A stretch of DNA of 64,000 bases from assembly GCF_010093225.1 (NCBI RefSeq), contig NZ_PDWM01000011.1:1-64000 (forward strand), read 5' to 3'. Positions 1 to 9,128 of the stretch are shown here, piece by piece. Each line of letters opens with the position of its first letter. Within the stretch, counting starts at the first letter, position 1. The stretch comes from Pseudoxanthomonas koreensis (GTDB taxonomy: Bacteria; Pseudomonadota; Gammaproteobacteria; Xanthomonadales; Xanthomonadaceae). The notes under the pieces are model-generated. The model was given only the letters and a program-made list of their open reading frames with translations, did no database searches and had not been told where the DNA came from. A program made the translations under genes and the position numbers.

Positions 1-1334
1 AAGCCCTTGGCGGGACCACGCTGGGGGCGTGGATGACCTCCAACTTCCCTTCGCACTGCCCGCACGCAGTGACCCCACGTGCCTGGAACGCCCCGCGAAG
101 TGCAAAACGGGGTTGTTCGAGGTTCCCCCATGTGGTTCACCCCCTGGGCCAGTCGCAGCTTGCCGCGCTTGCGGTCGCCATTGAGTTCGATGTTGTAGGG
201 CCCGTTGCCATTCATGCCCGTGGCTGACACGCCCCAGGTCCCGTTGCTGCCGCCGCTGAAGTGGAAGGTGTAGCCAGGCGGGCCTGCCACCTGGAACGGG
301 GCTTCGATGTCGGCGATGTCGCCCTTGAGGTCGCAGCCGCTGATGGCGTATTTCCTGCCGCACTTCTTTGACACGCTCTTGCGGATGTCGTCCATCCGGT
401 CGTTGATGAGCTGCTGGAGCTGTTCGGACGTCATTGCCATGACCAGGCTGGCGGCAACCCCCAGTACCTTGAGCGGCTGCATGCCCGCGGCGGTGGAGGC
501 CACGGTGTTGGCGGCGATGACGTGCAGGTCGGCGACGATGGCTTCGCGAAGCTCGTCCATCTGCTTGAGGATCTTCTCGCGCTCGCCGGGCTGCCATTGA
601 ACGCCACCGGGATTGTCCTCGGTGCACTTGCGCAGCTTGTCGATCTCATCCAGCGTTTCCTGCTTCTGGTCGGAGATGCCTTGCAGTTCCTGGCCGGCCT
701 TGGCCACGTTCAATGCGCCGGCGATCTTGCCGCCGGCCTTGCCAAAAGATGCTTCGAGGTACTTGTCGCGTATTTCGTCGCTCGCCGTTTCGGTGAACCA
801 GCTCTGGACCACCTTGGCGAAGCCGCCGTTGCCGGACGCCTGCGCATGGGCGCTGGGGATCAGCAGGTCGATGGGATTGAACGGTGCGCCCGGTCCTTGC
901 AGCAGGGCGATGGGGTCCAGTCCTGACAGATCCTCCTCCGGGATGTAGTAGCGGAGGGTGCTGGTAATCCGCCCGGGCTCGACCGAGCTTTCCAGCACGG
1001 CCGGCCCAATCTCGCTGGCATCGACCCGGCTCAGGCGCAGTTCGATCCGGGTGGTGTCGCCCCAGGGATAGGTCATCACCATGTGCAGCACCCCCGGCTC
1101 CGGGGTGGTGTAGTTCCAGGTGGTCAGGGCCAGCGCCCGGGCCTCGTCCGGGTCGGCGCCGGCGTCGACCAGTTTCTGCACGAAGACCGGGTCCGGCGTG
1201 CCATCGGGATCGGGCGGCGGCGCCTCGGGCAGTTGCGACTGCGCGGCTTGTTCCAACGCCGACTGGCTGTCGGTTCCGGGCGAACAGCCGGCCAGCGCTG
1301 CCAGCACCGCCACGATCAGGAAGGTCTTGCGCAT
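1..1334 (-). CDS. Unrecognised lipoprotein, open at the window edge
   Basis: The frame starts with ATG at 1334 and has no stop down to base 3, so the protein is at least 444 residues and its end lies outside the window. The N-terminus MRKTFLIVAVLAALAGCSPG is a lipoprotein signal with lipobox LAGC, so it should be a lipid-anchored envelope protein. A Pro/Asp-rich linker follows, then a segment with W-N-Y and TYPWGD motifs, an Ala/Gln 'SAHAQA' stretch near residue 155, a helical coiled-coil-like middle (about 200-320) and a Gly/Asn-rich end. I recognise no family. It begins 69 bp after the stop of the exported protein upstream on the same strand, so the two are probably one transcript. Below about base 140 the residue composition changes (Arg/Pro/Cys rich), so the true C-terminus may be nearby and a frame error there is possible. 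Confidence 0.6.
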   Translation of the reverse strand, partial: MRKTFLIVAVLAALAGCSPGTDSQSALEQAAQSQLPEAPPPDPDGTPDPVFVQKLVDAGADPDEARALALTTWNYTTPEPGVLHMVMTYPWGDTTRIELRLSRVDASEIGPAVLESSVEPGRITSTLRYYIPEEDLSGLDPIALLQGPGAPFNPIDLLIPSAHAQASGNGGFAKVVQSWFTETASDEIRDKYLEASFGKAGGKIAGALNVAKAGQELQGISDQKQETLDEIDKLRKCTEDNPGGVQWQPGEREKILKQMDELREAIVADLHVIAANTVASTAAGMQPLKVLGVAASLVMAMTSEQLQQLINDRMDDIRKSVSKKCGRKYAISGCDLKGDIADIEAPFQVAGPPGYTFHFSGGSNGTWGVSATGMNGNGPYNIELNGDRKRGKLRLAQGVNHMGEPRTTPFCTSRGVPGTWGHCVRAVRREVGGHPRPQRGPAKG

Positions 1335-1403
1335 GGCCGGTCTCCCCGGATCACCAGCGGCTTGAAGGGGTCCACGTTCTGCTCGACCAGGTCGGGCTGG
1401 AAA

Positions 1404-2711
1404 CTACAGGTTGCGCAGGATCCCCTTGAGCAGTTTCTTGCTCGTGCTTTCCGGTTTTTCCTGCGGCTGGCCGTCGGCGGCCTCGTCCGATTGAGGTTCC
1501 GGCTGCATGCCGTCGAACGCGCCGCCGAAGTCCATGCCCAGCATCGCGCTGGCGGTGGACTTGGTGCGCACGCGCAGGTTCCACTCCGGATCCCACTTCT
1601 TCAGTTCCTCCGGGTCGGTCGGCTTGGGCGGCCAGACCATGTGCGTTTCCGGGCCGTAGGCGATCATGCTGAGCATGGCCATGCCGCCCATGCCGCCCTG
1701 CGCGGGGTCGCCGCCGGCGGAGGCGAAGATGCCCTTGGGGATCGTGCAACTGGTGGCGGAGGGCGGCAGCAGCACCTTCTCCTTCAGCCAGCGGTCGACG
1801 TAGGAGCCGCTCAGGTACTGCTGCAGTTCATGGCCGGCGCCGGGAGACTCGGCGCTGCTCCAGAACACCATGGTGTTCTGGCCCTGCGCGCCGACCGCGT
1901 TGAGGAAGTAGGCGCGGGCGCGATCGACCGGCTGCCAGCCCAGCGCCATCGCATCGGTGGCCTGGCCCGAGGTCCTGAGCGCGATCTTCGGCATGAACTC
2001 GGCGTTGCCGCCCAGGTCGAACTGCAGCGATGCGGGCACGTCGGTGCCGCTGATCCGGTGCTGTCCCGCCAGCACGGCGCCGTTGGGCACGCGCTTGTCG
2101 TGCTTGCGGTTGGGCCACACCACGAAGGCCGGGGTGACGCTGATGTCGCGCGCGGGGGCCAGCCGGGTCTGCGTCACGCTGCCGCTGGTCTCGAGTTTGC
2201 CGCCGCGGAACTTCATCTTGAAGGTCTTCGGCTGGCCGGGACGCACCGTGTCGCCGCAGCCCCAGTATTCGTGGATGGTCATTTCGCCGTCGGGCATCTG
2301 CTGCTTGCCCTGGGTGGGAATGCCCGGCTCGTAGTCCTTCACTTCGGCCAGTGGCGGCAGCAGCGGCAGCGCCTTGCCCAGCTTCAGGCCGCCGGGGATC
2401 GCCTGCTGTGCCTCCACGCCGGGCCGGGGGCTGTTGTGCATGGCGATGTCGAGGTACTGGCCGGAGGAGGCCGGGTTGAGCGCGGTCGGGTAGGCCATCT
2501 TCTCCTGCGCGCCTGCGCCCATCATGCCGGCCAGGCCGCCCATCGCGCCCATGTCGGGCATGCTGGCGAAGTTGTGGGTGGCCACGTCGATCCAGACCTG
2601 GGTTTCGGGCGTCTGCGAGGGCGCGCTGGAGGCGGGCAGCGACGCCGCGGTCGCCACGGCCAGTGCGGCGGCCAGCGGTGCGATGCGGCGACGGCGGGGC
2701 AGGGGGTGCAT
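1404..2711 (-). CDS. Unrecognised exported protein (435 aa)
   Basis: ATG at 2711 is chosen over upstream in-frame codons because a GGAG ribosome site precedes it and the protein then starts with a Sec-like signal: Arg-rich n-region, Ala-rich core, cut near ASSA. The mature part has a Met/Gly-rich stretch (GAMGGLAGMMGAG), a short Trp/Cys motif (EYWGCGDTVRPGQP) near residue 165 and a middle resembling a beta-sheet domain with conserved-looking Trp positions. The last 40 residues are Glu/Gln/Lys rich. No enzymatic motif was seen and I cannot name a family. It is transcribed ahead of the lipoprotein at 1-1334 and away from the thr operon, so the two together may form an envelope-associated pair. 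The coding frame itself is well supported by length, start signal and codon bias. Confidence 0.7.
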   Translation of the reverse strand: MHPLPRRRRIAPLAAALAVATAASLPASSAPSQTPETQVWIDVATHNFASMPDMGAMGGLAGMMGAGAQEKMAYPTALNPASSGQYLDIAMHNSPRPGVEAQQAIPGGLKLGKALPLLPPLAEVKDYEPGIPTQGKQQMPDGEMTIHEYWGCGDTVRPGQPKTFKMKFRGGKLETSGSVTQTRLAPARDISVTPAFVVWPNRKHDKRVPNGAVLAGQHRISGTDVPASLQFDLGGNAEFMPKIALRTSGQATDAMALGWQPVDRARAYFLNAVGAQGQNTMVFWSSAESPGAGHELQQYLSGSYVDRWLKEKVLLPPSATSCTIPKGIFASAGGDPAQGGMGGMAMLSMIAYGPETHMVWPPKPTDPEELKKWDPEWNLRVRTKSTASAMLGMDFGGAFDGMQPEPQSDEAADGQPQEKPESTSKKLLKGILRNL

Positions 2712-2938
2712 GGTGGTTCTCCTGGGTAGTGGTGGCCGCGTGCGAGTGGTCATGTGGGGATCATGGGCACATGGCCGGCCAGGCCGTCATGCCCATGGAA
2801 GCGGGGCGGTGGCAGCCTCCGGCAAGGCGGCTCCGGCGGGGCAGTGCGCCGTAAACGTTTCTCCCGCAACGGGTTTTCTTGCCGATGTTGCGCTGCAACG
2901 CTTGACAGCCCCCGGTGCCATCGTGTCCCCTTGGACCC

Positions 2939-3085
2939 ATGTCGATGCCCAACGCCAACGCCCGCGCAATCCGGCCGCTCCGGCCGATGCCCGCGCGTGC
3001 CCCGGCGATCGGCGCGACCGCCATTACCACCACCATCACCACCACCGGTATTACCCGCCCGGTGCGGCCCGTCGTACTCGCGTAA
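2939..3085 (+). CDS. thrL: thr operon leader peptide
   Basis: A short frame ends at TAA 3083-3085 and contains the run ATAITTTITTTGITRP, encoded by 3014-3061. Within it 3017-3055 carries eight Thr and three Ile codons, the regulatory amino acids of the thr operon. The enterobacterial thrL leader has the same kind of Thr/Ile run. Possible starts are ATG 2939, 2945 and 2987 (48, 46 or 32 residues); none has a strong ribosome site, so the exact start is unsettled. Placement is as expected: about 90 bp before thrA, with a competing hairpin pair directly after the control codons. The peptide itself should have no role beyond ribosome stalling when charged Thr or Ile tRNA is scarce. Confidence 0.85.
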   Translation: MSMPNANARAIRPLRPMPARAPAIGATAITTTITTTGITRPVRPVVLA

Positions 3086-3127
3086 CCCGCGAACCCACGG
3101 CCCCGCACCTGGATCAGGGAGCGGGGC
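3061..3127 (+). promoter_or_regulatory. thr attenuator: competing hairpins
   Basis: Two structures exclude each other. The putative terminator pairs GCCCCGC (3100-3106) with GCGGGGC (3121-3127), with an inner CCTG/CAGG stem (3108-3111 with 3115-3118). The putative antiterminator pairs GGTGCGG (3061-3067) with CCGCACC (3103-3109). A ribosome stalled on the Thr/Ile codons (to 3055) leaves 3061-3067 free to form the antiterminator. A ribosome reaching the stop at 3083 would cover it and let the downstream hairpin form. There is no T-run after 3127, so termination may be weak, Rho-aided or replaced by another mechanism. The hairpins are seen in the sequence; the switching model is inference from known thr attenuators. 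Confidence 0.7.
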
Positions 3128-3173
3128 GATCCGCGACCTGGTGCTGGCGGGGCCTCAACCATCGAGGTCCTCC

Positions 3174-5693
3174 ATGTCGTCGTCCGCAGCACAAGCCCAA
3201 CCCGCCGCCGCCGCCGCGCCTGCGCGCACCGTCGTGCACAAGTTCGGCGGCACTTCAGTGGCTGACGCCGAGCGCTACCGGCACGTGGCCCGCCTGCTGC
3301 TGGCGCGCGACGAAACCGTGCAGGTCGCCGTGGTCTCGGCGATGAAGGGCGTGACCGACGCGTTGATCGAACTGGCGCAGGTGGCCGCCGCTACCCCGGC
3401 CGGCGAAAGCCTGCCGGACTGGCGCGAACGCTGGCACGAACTGCGTGCCCGCCACCGCGGCGCCGCCGTCGCCCTGCTCGGCGAGAACGCCGGCGCCGCC
3501 GTGGAATGGCTGGACCAGCGCTTCGACGAACTGGCCCAGGTGCTCGCCGCGCTGAGCGTGATCGGTGGTCTGCCGGACGAAGTGCTGCAGCGGGTACAGG
3601 GGCAGGGCGAGGTCCTTTCGGCACGGCTGCTCGGCGAATACCTGCGCACCCTGGGCGAGGACTGCGCGGTGCTCGACGCGCGCGAGGTGCTGGTGGTCAG
3701 CCACGGCGAGCTGGGCGTGGACGTGGACTGGGGCCTGAGCGCGCAGCGCCTGGCGCGCTGGCGCCAGGCCAACCCGCAGTCGCGGGTGGTCGCCACCGGC
3801 TTCGTCGCCCGCGACGCGCAGGACCGGATCACCACCCTGGGCCGCAACGGCAGCGACTATTCCGGCGCGATCTTCGCCGCGCTGTTCGAGGCCGACGAGC
3901 TGCACATCTGGACCGACGTCGATGGCGTGCTCTCGGCCGACCCGCGGGTGGTGCCCGAGGCGGTGCAGCTGGAGTCGCTGAGCTACGACGAGGCCTGCGA
4001 ACTGGCCTACTTCGGTGCCAAGGTGGTGCATCCGCAGACCATGTACCCGGCGATCGAGCGCGGCCTGCCGATCATCATCCGCAACACTTTCCAGCCCGAC
4101 CACCCGGGCACCCGGATCACCGCCGCGCGCGACCTCGACGGCCCGGTGAAGGGCCTGACCCTGAGTCCGAACCTGGCCATGCTGAACCTGGAGGGTACCG
4201 GCCTGATCGGCGTGCCGGGCACCGCCGAGCGCGTGTTCGCCGCCCTGCGCAACGCCAAGGTCTCGGTGGTGATGATCTCGCAGGGCTCCTCGGAGCATTC
4301 GATCTGCTGCGTGGTCAAGCAGGAGGATGCCGACCGCGCGCAGGCCGCGCTGGTGAATGCGTTCGCCCACGAGCTCACCGTCGGCCAGGTGCAGCGGGTG
4401 CAGCAGGTGCCTGGGATCAGCGTGCTGGCGGCGGTCGGCGACGGCATGGCCGGGCAGCCGGGCGTGGCCGCGCGCCTGTTCCAGTCGCTGGGCCGGGCGC
4501 AGGTGAACATCCGCGCCATCGCCCAGGGTTCGTCCGAGCGCAACATCTCGGTGGCGATCGACAGCGACCACGCCACCCGCGCGCTGCGCGCCGCGCATGC
4601 CGGCTTCTACCTGTCGCCGCAGACCTTCGCGGTCGGCGTGATCGGCCCGGGCAACGTCGGCGGCACCCTGCTGGACCAGATGCTGGGCGCGCGCGACGGC
4701 CTGCTCGAGCGCGCCCACCTGGACCTGCGCCTGCGCGCGATCGCCTCGCGCGGGCGGCAGTTGCTCGATCCGCGCGGGATCGAGGGCGACTGGCGCGGCC
4801 GCTTCGCTGCGGCCACGGATGCGGCCGACCTGGACCGCTTCACCGCGCACCTGCTCGATTCGCACCTGCCGCACGTGGCCATCGTCGACTGCAGCGGCAG
4901 TCCGGACGTGGCCGACCGCTACCCGCAGTGGCTGGCCGCCGGCATCCACGTGGTCACCCCGAACAAGCAGGCAGGCGCCGGGCCGCTGGCGCGCTACGTC
5001 GCGATCCGCGAGGCCGCCGCCGCCAGCGGCGCGCGCTTCCGCTACGAGGCCACGGTCGGCGCCGGGCTGCCGGTGATCTCGACCCTGCGCGACCTGCTCG
5101 ACACCGGCGACGCGGTGACCTCGATCGAGGGCGTCTTCTCCGGCACCCTGGCGTGGCTGTTCAACCGCTACGATGGCAGCGTGCCGTTTTCGCAACTGGT
5201 CGCCGAAGCGCGCGCGCTGGGCTATACCGAACCGGATCCGCGCGACGACCTGTCCGGCACTGACGTCGGTCGCAAGCTGGTGATCCTGGCGCGCGAGGCC
5301 GGGCGCGAACTGAGCCTGGAGGACGTGCGGATCGAGAGCCTGGTGCCGGAGGCCTTGCGCCAGGCCAGCGTGGAGGACTTCATGGGCCGGCTGCGCGAGG
5401 TGGATGAAGGCTTCGCCGCGCGCCTGGCCAAGGCCAGGGCCGAGGGCAGGGTGCTGCGCTACGTGGCGCGCCTGGATGCCGCCGGCGGCGCCAGCGTGGG
5501 CCTGGTGGAGCTGCCGCAGGAGCATGCCTTCGCCAACCTGCGCCAGACCGACAACATCGTCCAGTTCACCACCCGCCGCTACTGCGACAACCCGCTGATC
5601 GTGCAGGGCCCGGGTGCCGGCCCGGAGGTGACCGCAGCCGGCGTGTTCGCCGATCTGTTGCGGGTGGCCGCCGGCCGGGGGGCGCGGCTGTGA
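3174..5693 (+). CDS. thrA: Bifunctional aspartokinase / homoserine dehydrogenase I
   Basis: This protein (839 aa) catalyses the first and third steps of the aspartate pathway: aspartate to aspartyl phosphate, and aspartate semialdehyde to homoserine. The kinase domain opens with KFGGTSV (K23). Two ACT-type regulatory segments lie around residues 320-475, with [14 protein letters not shown] and [16 protein letters not shown]. The dehydrogenase begins with the nucleotide-binding loop [11 protein letters not shown] near 487 and runs to the end. The frame is open much further upstream (to 2754), but ATG 3174 is preceded by GAGG at a proper distance and follows the leader. In family terms the fused enzyme is normally inhibited by threonine. 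Its stop overlaps the GTG of thrB by four bases, so the genes are translationally coupled. Confidence 0.97.
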   Translation: MSSSAAQAQPAAAAAPARTVVHKFGGTSVADAERYRHVARLLLARDETVQVAVVSAMKGVTDALIELAQVAAATPAGESLPDWRERWHELRARHRGAAVALLGENAGAAVEWLDQRFDELAQVLAALSVIGGLPDEVLQRVQGQGEVLSARLLGEYLRTLGEDCAVLDAREVLVVSHGELGVDVDWGLSAQRLARWRQANPQSRVVATGFVARDAQDRITTLGRNGSDYSGAIFAALFEADELHIWTDVDGVLSADPRVVPEAVQLESLSYDEACELAYFGAKVVHPQTMYPAIERGLPIIIRNTFQPDHPGTRITAARDLDGPVKGLTLSPNLAMLNLEGTGLIGVPGTAERVFAALRNAKVSVVMISQGSSEHSICCVVKQEDADRAQAALVNAFAHELTVGQVQRVQQVPGISVLAAVGDGMAGQPGVAARLFQSLGRAQVNIRAIAQGSSERNISVAIDSDHATRALRAAHAGFYLSPQTFAVGVIGPGNVGGTLLDQMLGARDGLLERAHLDLRLRAIASRGRQLLDPRGIEGDWRGRFAAATDAADLDRFTAHLLDSHLPHVAIVDCSGSPDVADRYPQWLAAGIHVVTPNKQAGAGPLARYVAIREAAAASGARFRYEATVGAGLPVISTLRDLLDTGDAVTSIEGVFSGTLAWLFNRYDGSVPFSQLVAEARALGYTEPDPRDDLSGTDVGRKLVILAREAGRELSLEDVRIESLVPEALRQASVEDFMGRLREVDEGFAARLAKARAEGRVLRYVARLDAAGGASVGLVELPQEHAFANLRQTDNIVQFTTRRYCDNPLIVQGPGAGPEVTAAGVFADLLRVAAGRGARL

Positions 5694-6664
5694 GCGAGGC
5701 GATGACGACGCCTGCGTCGCCGGGTGTGCGTGGCACGGCCGCGGCGCAGCGCCAGGCCGCCGCGTTCTCGCCGGCCTCGGTGGGCAACGTGGCGGTGGGC
5801 TTCGACATCCTCGGCCATCCGCTGGCCGGGGTCGGCGACACCGTCACCGCGCGACGCATCGTCGAACCGGAGGGGCGCATCGCCGCGATCCGCGGCGCGC
5901 CGTTCCCGTTGCCGCGGGAAGCCGCACGCAACACCGCCGGCGCGGCGCTGATCGCGATGCGCGAGGCGCTGGCGTTGCCGTACGGGTTCGAGATCGAGAT
6001 CGACAAGGGCATCGCGCTGGGTTCGGGCATGGGCGGTTCGGCGGCCTCGTGCGTGGCCGCGCTGGTGGCGGCCAACGCGCTGCTCGACGCGCCGCTGCCG
6101 CGGCAGGCGCTGTATCCGTTCGCGCTGGCCGGCGAGGCGGTAGCCAGCGGTGGCCGCCATGGCGACAACCTCGGGCCGATGCTGCTCGGTGGGCTGGTGC
6201 TGGCCACCGCCGACCGGCTGGTGCGGATTCCGGTGCCGGACGCCTGGCACAGCCTGCTGGTGCATCCGGACGCGGTGCTGGAGACGCGCCGTGCGCGCGA
6301 GGTGCTGGCCGGTGCGTATGCGCTTGGCGACTTCGTCGCGCAGAGCGCCAACCTGGCGCTGGTGCTGGCCGGCTGCCATGCCGGCGATGCGCAGCTGGTT
6401 CGCGCCGGCCTGCGCGACGTGCTGGTCGAACCGCGGCGCGCGCCGCTGATCGGCGGCTTCGGGCCGGCCAAGGCGGCGGCGCTGGACGCCGGCGCGATGG
6501 GCGCGAGCATTTCCGGCGCCGGGCCCAGCGTGTTCGCCTGGTTCGAGTCGCGCGAGCGCGCGCAGGCTGCCGCACCGCTGGTGCAGGTGGCGTTCGCCGC
6601 CGCCGGTTTCGAGAGCCAGGCCTGGGTTTCGCCGGTCGACAGCCCGGGCGCGCACCTGCTGTAG
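5690..6664 (+). CDS. thrB: Homoserine kinase
   Basis: This GHMP-family kinase (324 aa) phosphorylates homoserine to O-phosphohomoserine. The N-terminal strand [17 protein letters not shown] and the ATP-binding loop [10 protein letters not shown] (near residues 109-118) are both plain, as is the C-terminal [17 protein letters not shown] motif. Its length is within the usual range for ThrB. It starts with GTG at 5690, overlapping the thrA TGA; an in-frame ATG at 5702 is the alternative. It sits between thrA and thrC, and regulation should be through the upstream attenuator. Confidence 0.96.
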   Translation: MSEAMTTPASPGVRGTAAAQRQAAAFSPASVGNVAVGFDILGHPLAGVGDTVTARRIVEPEGRIAAIRGAPFPLPREAARNTAGAALIAMREALALPYGFEIEIDKGIALGSGMGGSAASCVAALVAANALLDAPLPRQALYPFALAGEAVASGGRHGDNLGPMLLGGLVLATADRLVRIPVPDAWHSLLVHPDAVLETRRAREVLAGAYALGDFVAQSANLALVLAGCHAGDAQLVRAGLRDVLVEPRRAPLIGGFGPAKAAALDAGAMGASISGAGPSVFAWFESRERAQAAAPLVQVAFAAAGFESQAWVSPVDSPGAHLL

Positions 6665-6688
6665 CCGTTCTCCTTGCATGGGATCCCG

Positions 6689-7978
6689 ATGAAATTCGTC
6701 TCCACCCGCAACAACTCGCCCGCCGTTTCGCTCAGCGACGCCATCGCCGCCGGCCTGGCGCCCGATGGCGGCCTGTACGTGCCGGCGCAACTGCCCGCAG
6801 CACGCGCGCTGCAGCCCGGCGACAGCCTGGCCGCGCCCACCGCCGCGCTGCTGGCGCCGTTCTTCGAGGGCGATGCGCTGGCGCCGGAGCTGGCCGCGAT
6901 CTGCGCCGAAGCCTTCGACTTCCCGGTGCCGCTGAAGCCGCTGGCCACGCCGGGCGACCACGTGCTGGAGCTGTTCCACGGCCCCACGGCAGCGTTCAAG
7001 GACGTGGGCGCGCGTTTCCTCGCTGCGGCACTGGCGCGGATCCGGCGCGGCCAGGAGCGGCCGCTGACCATCCTGGTGGCGACCTCGGGCGACACCGGCG
7101 CGGCGGTGGCCGCGGCCTTCCACGGCCAGCCCGGACTGCGGGTGGTGGTGCTGTATCCGGACGGGCGGGTGTCGCCGCGGCAGGCGCACCAGCTGGGCTG
7201 CTTCGGTGGCAACGTGAGCGCGCTGCGCGTGGCCGGCTCGTTCGACGACTGCCAGGCGCTGGTCAAGCGCGCGCTCAACGATGCGCAGCTGCAGGCGCAG
7301 GTGCCGCTGAGCTCGGCCAACAGCATCAGCCTGGGCCGGCTGCTGCCGCAGATGAGCTATTACGCGCATGCGGCGCTGTCGCACCGCGCCGCCACCGGCA
7401 GGGAACTGCACTTCGTCATTCCCACCGGCAACCTGGGCAACGCGCTGGCCGCGATCCTGGCGCGCGCGCTGGGCGTGCCGATCGGCCGCATCGTGCTGGC
7501 GACCAATGCCAACCGGGTGCTGCCGGAGTACTTCGCCGGCGGCGACTACGCGCCGCGCGCCAGCGTGGCCACCGTGGCCAACGCCATGGACGTGGGCGCG
7601 CCGAGCAACTTCGAGCGCCTGCGCTGGCTCTACGCCGGCGATGACGCGGCGTTGCGCGCCGCGTTCACCGCGATGGCGGTGGACGACGACACGATCCGCG
7701 CCACCATCCGCCGGCGCCGGGAGTTGCACGGCGAGGTGTTCTGCCCGCATACGGCCACCGCGGTGCACGTGCTGGAAACCCTGCGCGCCGGTGGCGTGGA
7801 CGGCGACTGGGCGGTGGCCGCGACCGCGCACCCGGCCAAGTTCGAGTCGGTGGTCGAGCCGCTGGTCGGCCATGCGGTGGAGGTGCCGCCGGCGCTGGCC
7901 GCGCTGCTGGCACGCCCGGCACACGCCGAGCCGGCGCCCCCCGATTACGGCGTTTTGCGCGATCATCTGCTCGGCTGA
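6689..7978 (+). CDS. thrC: Threonine synthase
   Basis: This PLP enzyme (429 aa) converts O-phosphohomoserine to threonine, the last step of the pathway. It starts MKFVSTRNNSPAVSLSDAI, typical of bacterial ThrC. The PLP lysine lies in HGPTAAFKDVGARF (K104), and the phosphate-binding regions ATSGDTGAAV and PTGNLGNA follow. I prefer ATG 6689 to the in-frame TTG 6674 because the family normally begins at this Met. It follows thrB by 24 bp and ends the thr operon; the next gene begins 19 bp later and may be read through. Confidence 0.97.
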   Translation: MKFVSTRNNSPAVSLSDAIAAGLAPDGGLYVPAQLPAARALQPGDSLAAPTAALLAPFFEGDALAPELAAICAEAFDFPVPLKPLATPGDHVLELFHGPTAAFKDVGARFLAAALARIRRGQERPLTILVATSGDTGAAVAAAFHGQPGLRVVVLYPDGRVSPRQAHQLGCFGGNVSALRVAGSFDDCQALVKRALNDAQLQAQVPLSSANSISLGRLLPQMSYYAHAALSHRAATGRELHFVIPTGNLGNALAAILARALGVPIGRIVLATNANRVLPEYFAGGDYAPRASVATVANAMDVGAPSNFERLRWLYAGDDAALRAAFTAMAVDDDTIRATIRRRRELHGEVFCPHTATAVHVLETLRAGGVDGDWAVAATAHPAKFESVVEPLVGHAVEVPPALAALLARPAHAEPAPPDYGVLRDHLLG

Positions 7979-7997
7979 GCAGGGGACGGGGGACGCG

Positions 7998-9065
7998 ATG
8001 ACGGGGAATGCCGGTGGAATGCGCGCGATGGGCTCAGTCGCACGCTGGATGATGGCCGCGCTGCTGCTGGTCGCCGGCCTGGCGCTGGCCCAGGACGCGC
8101 CGCGCGGGCCGCTCGGGCTGGAGCCCGGCGAGTTCCGCTGGCACCCGGAGATCGCCCCGTCCGGCCCGGTGGTGCTGGTGGTCAGCCTCGACCAGCAGCG
8201 CGCCTACGTGTACCGCAACGGGATCGTGATCGGCGTGTCGACGATCAGTTCGGGCAAGCCGGGCAAGGACACCCCGACCGGGGTGTTCACCATCCTGCAG
8301 AAGAACAAGGACCACAAGTCCAACCTCTACAACAACGCGCCGATGCCCTACATGCAGCGGCTGACCTGGGATGGCATCGCCCTGCACGGCGGTGCGTTGC
8401 CGGGTTACCCGGCCTCGCATGGCTGCGTGCGCCTGCCGCATCCGTTCGCGGCCAAGCTGTTCGGCATCACCCGCAACGGCGACACGGTGGTGGTCACCGA
8501 CGCACGCGCCGCGCCCACCAACCTGGTGTACCCGGCGGTGCTGGCGCCGGTCTCCGCCAGCGGCGCACCGCTGGCGATCCCGGAGGCCGGCGGACCGGGC
8601 TACAGCTGGGACGACGCGCCCGCCCCGGCCGGGCAGGTCGGGATCGTGGTCAGCCTGGCCGACCAGCGGGTCTACGTGCTGCGTGGCGGCGTGCCGGTCG
8701 GCGAAGCGCCGCTGGAGCTGGGGCCCGGCGCGGCGGACTTCCACGGCACCACGCTGTTCGTGATGGGCGAAGGCAGCAGCGCCCGCGCCAGCATGCTGGA
8801 CCCGGAACGCCCCGGCCACCGCTGGACCGCCTACCCGATCCTGGACGACCCGCGCCCGGCCGCCGACGGCAGCGTGGCCGCGGGCCAGGTGCCGCTGGAC
8901 CTGCTGGAGCAGCCGAGCCTGCCGGTGCGCCTGCCGGAGGGGTTCTCGCAGCGGCTGTACGCGGCGCTGGTCCCGGGCACGACCGTGCTGGTCACCGACC
9001 TGCCGGCGCTGCGCCCGCTGGACGATGAACAGGAGCCGCAGCCGGTCTTGGAATCGGACGGCTGA
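7998..9065 (+). CDS. L,D-transpeptidase (YkuD fold), exported
   Basis: This predicted periplasmic enzyme (355 aa) would cross-link peptidoglycan or attach proteins to it through a cysteine thioester. A signal segment (hydrophobic core MMAALLLVAGLALA) is followed by a YkuD domain. The catalytic signature is complete: the HGGALPG histidine, then ASHGCVRLP with Cys at residue 143. After the catalytic domain a second region (about 205-345) repeats the opening pattern 'GIVVSLADQRVYVLRGGVPVG' of a YkuD-like fold but has no His/Cys, so it may be a degenerate duplicate. ATG 7998 follows two purine runs; ATG 8019 is an alternative. It is close behind thrC and ahead of another transpeptidase-like gene. 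Confidence 0.88.
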   Translation: MTGNAGGMRAMGSVARWMMAALLLVAGLALAQDAPRGPLGLEPGEFRWHPEIAPSGPVVLVVSLDQQRAYVYRNGIVIGVSTISSGKPGKDTPTGVFTILQKNKDHKSNLYNNAPMPYMQRLTWDGIALHGGALPGYPASHGCVRLPHPFAAKLFGITRNGDTVVVTDARAAPTNLVYPAVLAPVSASGAPLAIPEAGGPGYSWDDAPAPAGQVGIVVSLADQRVYVLRGGVPVGEAPLELGPGAADFHGTTLFVMGEGSSARASMLDPERPGHRWTAYPILDDPRPAADGSVAAGQVPLDLLEQPSLPVRLPEGFSQRLYAALVPGTTVLVTDLPALRPLDDEQEPQPVLESDG

Positions 9066-9085
9066 GCCGGCAAGCTGCGGGGGCG

Positions 9086-9106
9086 GGCCCGGGCAAGCGC
9101 CGGGCC
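9086..9106 (+). terminator. Possible hairpin terminator after the first L,D-transpeptidase
   Basis: GGCCCGG (9086-9092) pairs perfectly with CCGGGCC (9100-9106) around a seven-base loop, 20 bp after the stop at 9065. There is no T-run, so it could equally be a processing or pausing structure between the two transpeptidase genes. Confidence 0.35.
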
Positions 9107-9128
9107 GGCGCCCGTCCCTGGAACACCG

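Noticed and set aside
1083-2729. 548-residue open frame on the plus strand
   Set aside because: Arg/Gly/His-rich translation without motifs, exactly opposite the exported protein; typical GC-rich shadow.
2902-2907. TTGACA as -35 of the thr promoter
   Set aside because: No -10 hexamer at 16-18 bp; transcription from it would begin too close to ATG 2939. Left as undecided.
2754-3173. N-terminal extension of thrA
   Set aside because: The added 140 residues are Pro/Arg-rich and the region is better read as leader peptide plus attenuator in another frame.
3255-5525. 756-residue open frame opposite thrA
   Set aside because: Antisense shadow of thrA; low-complexity composition and no start signal.
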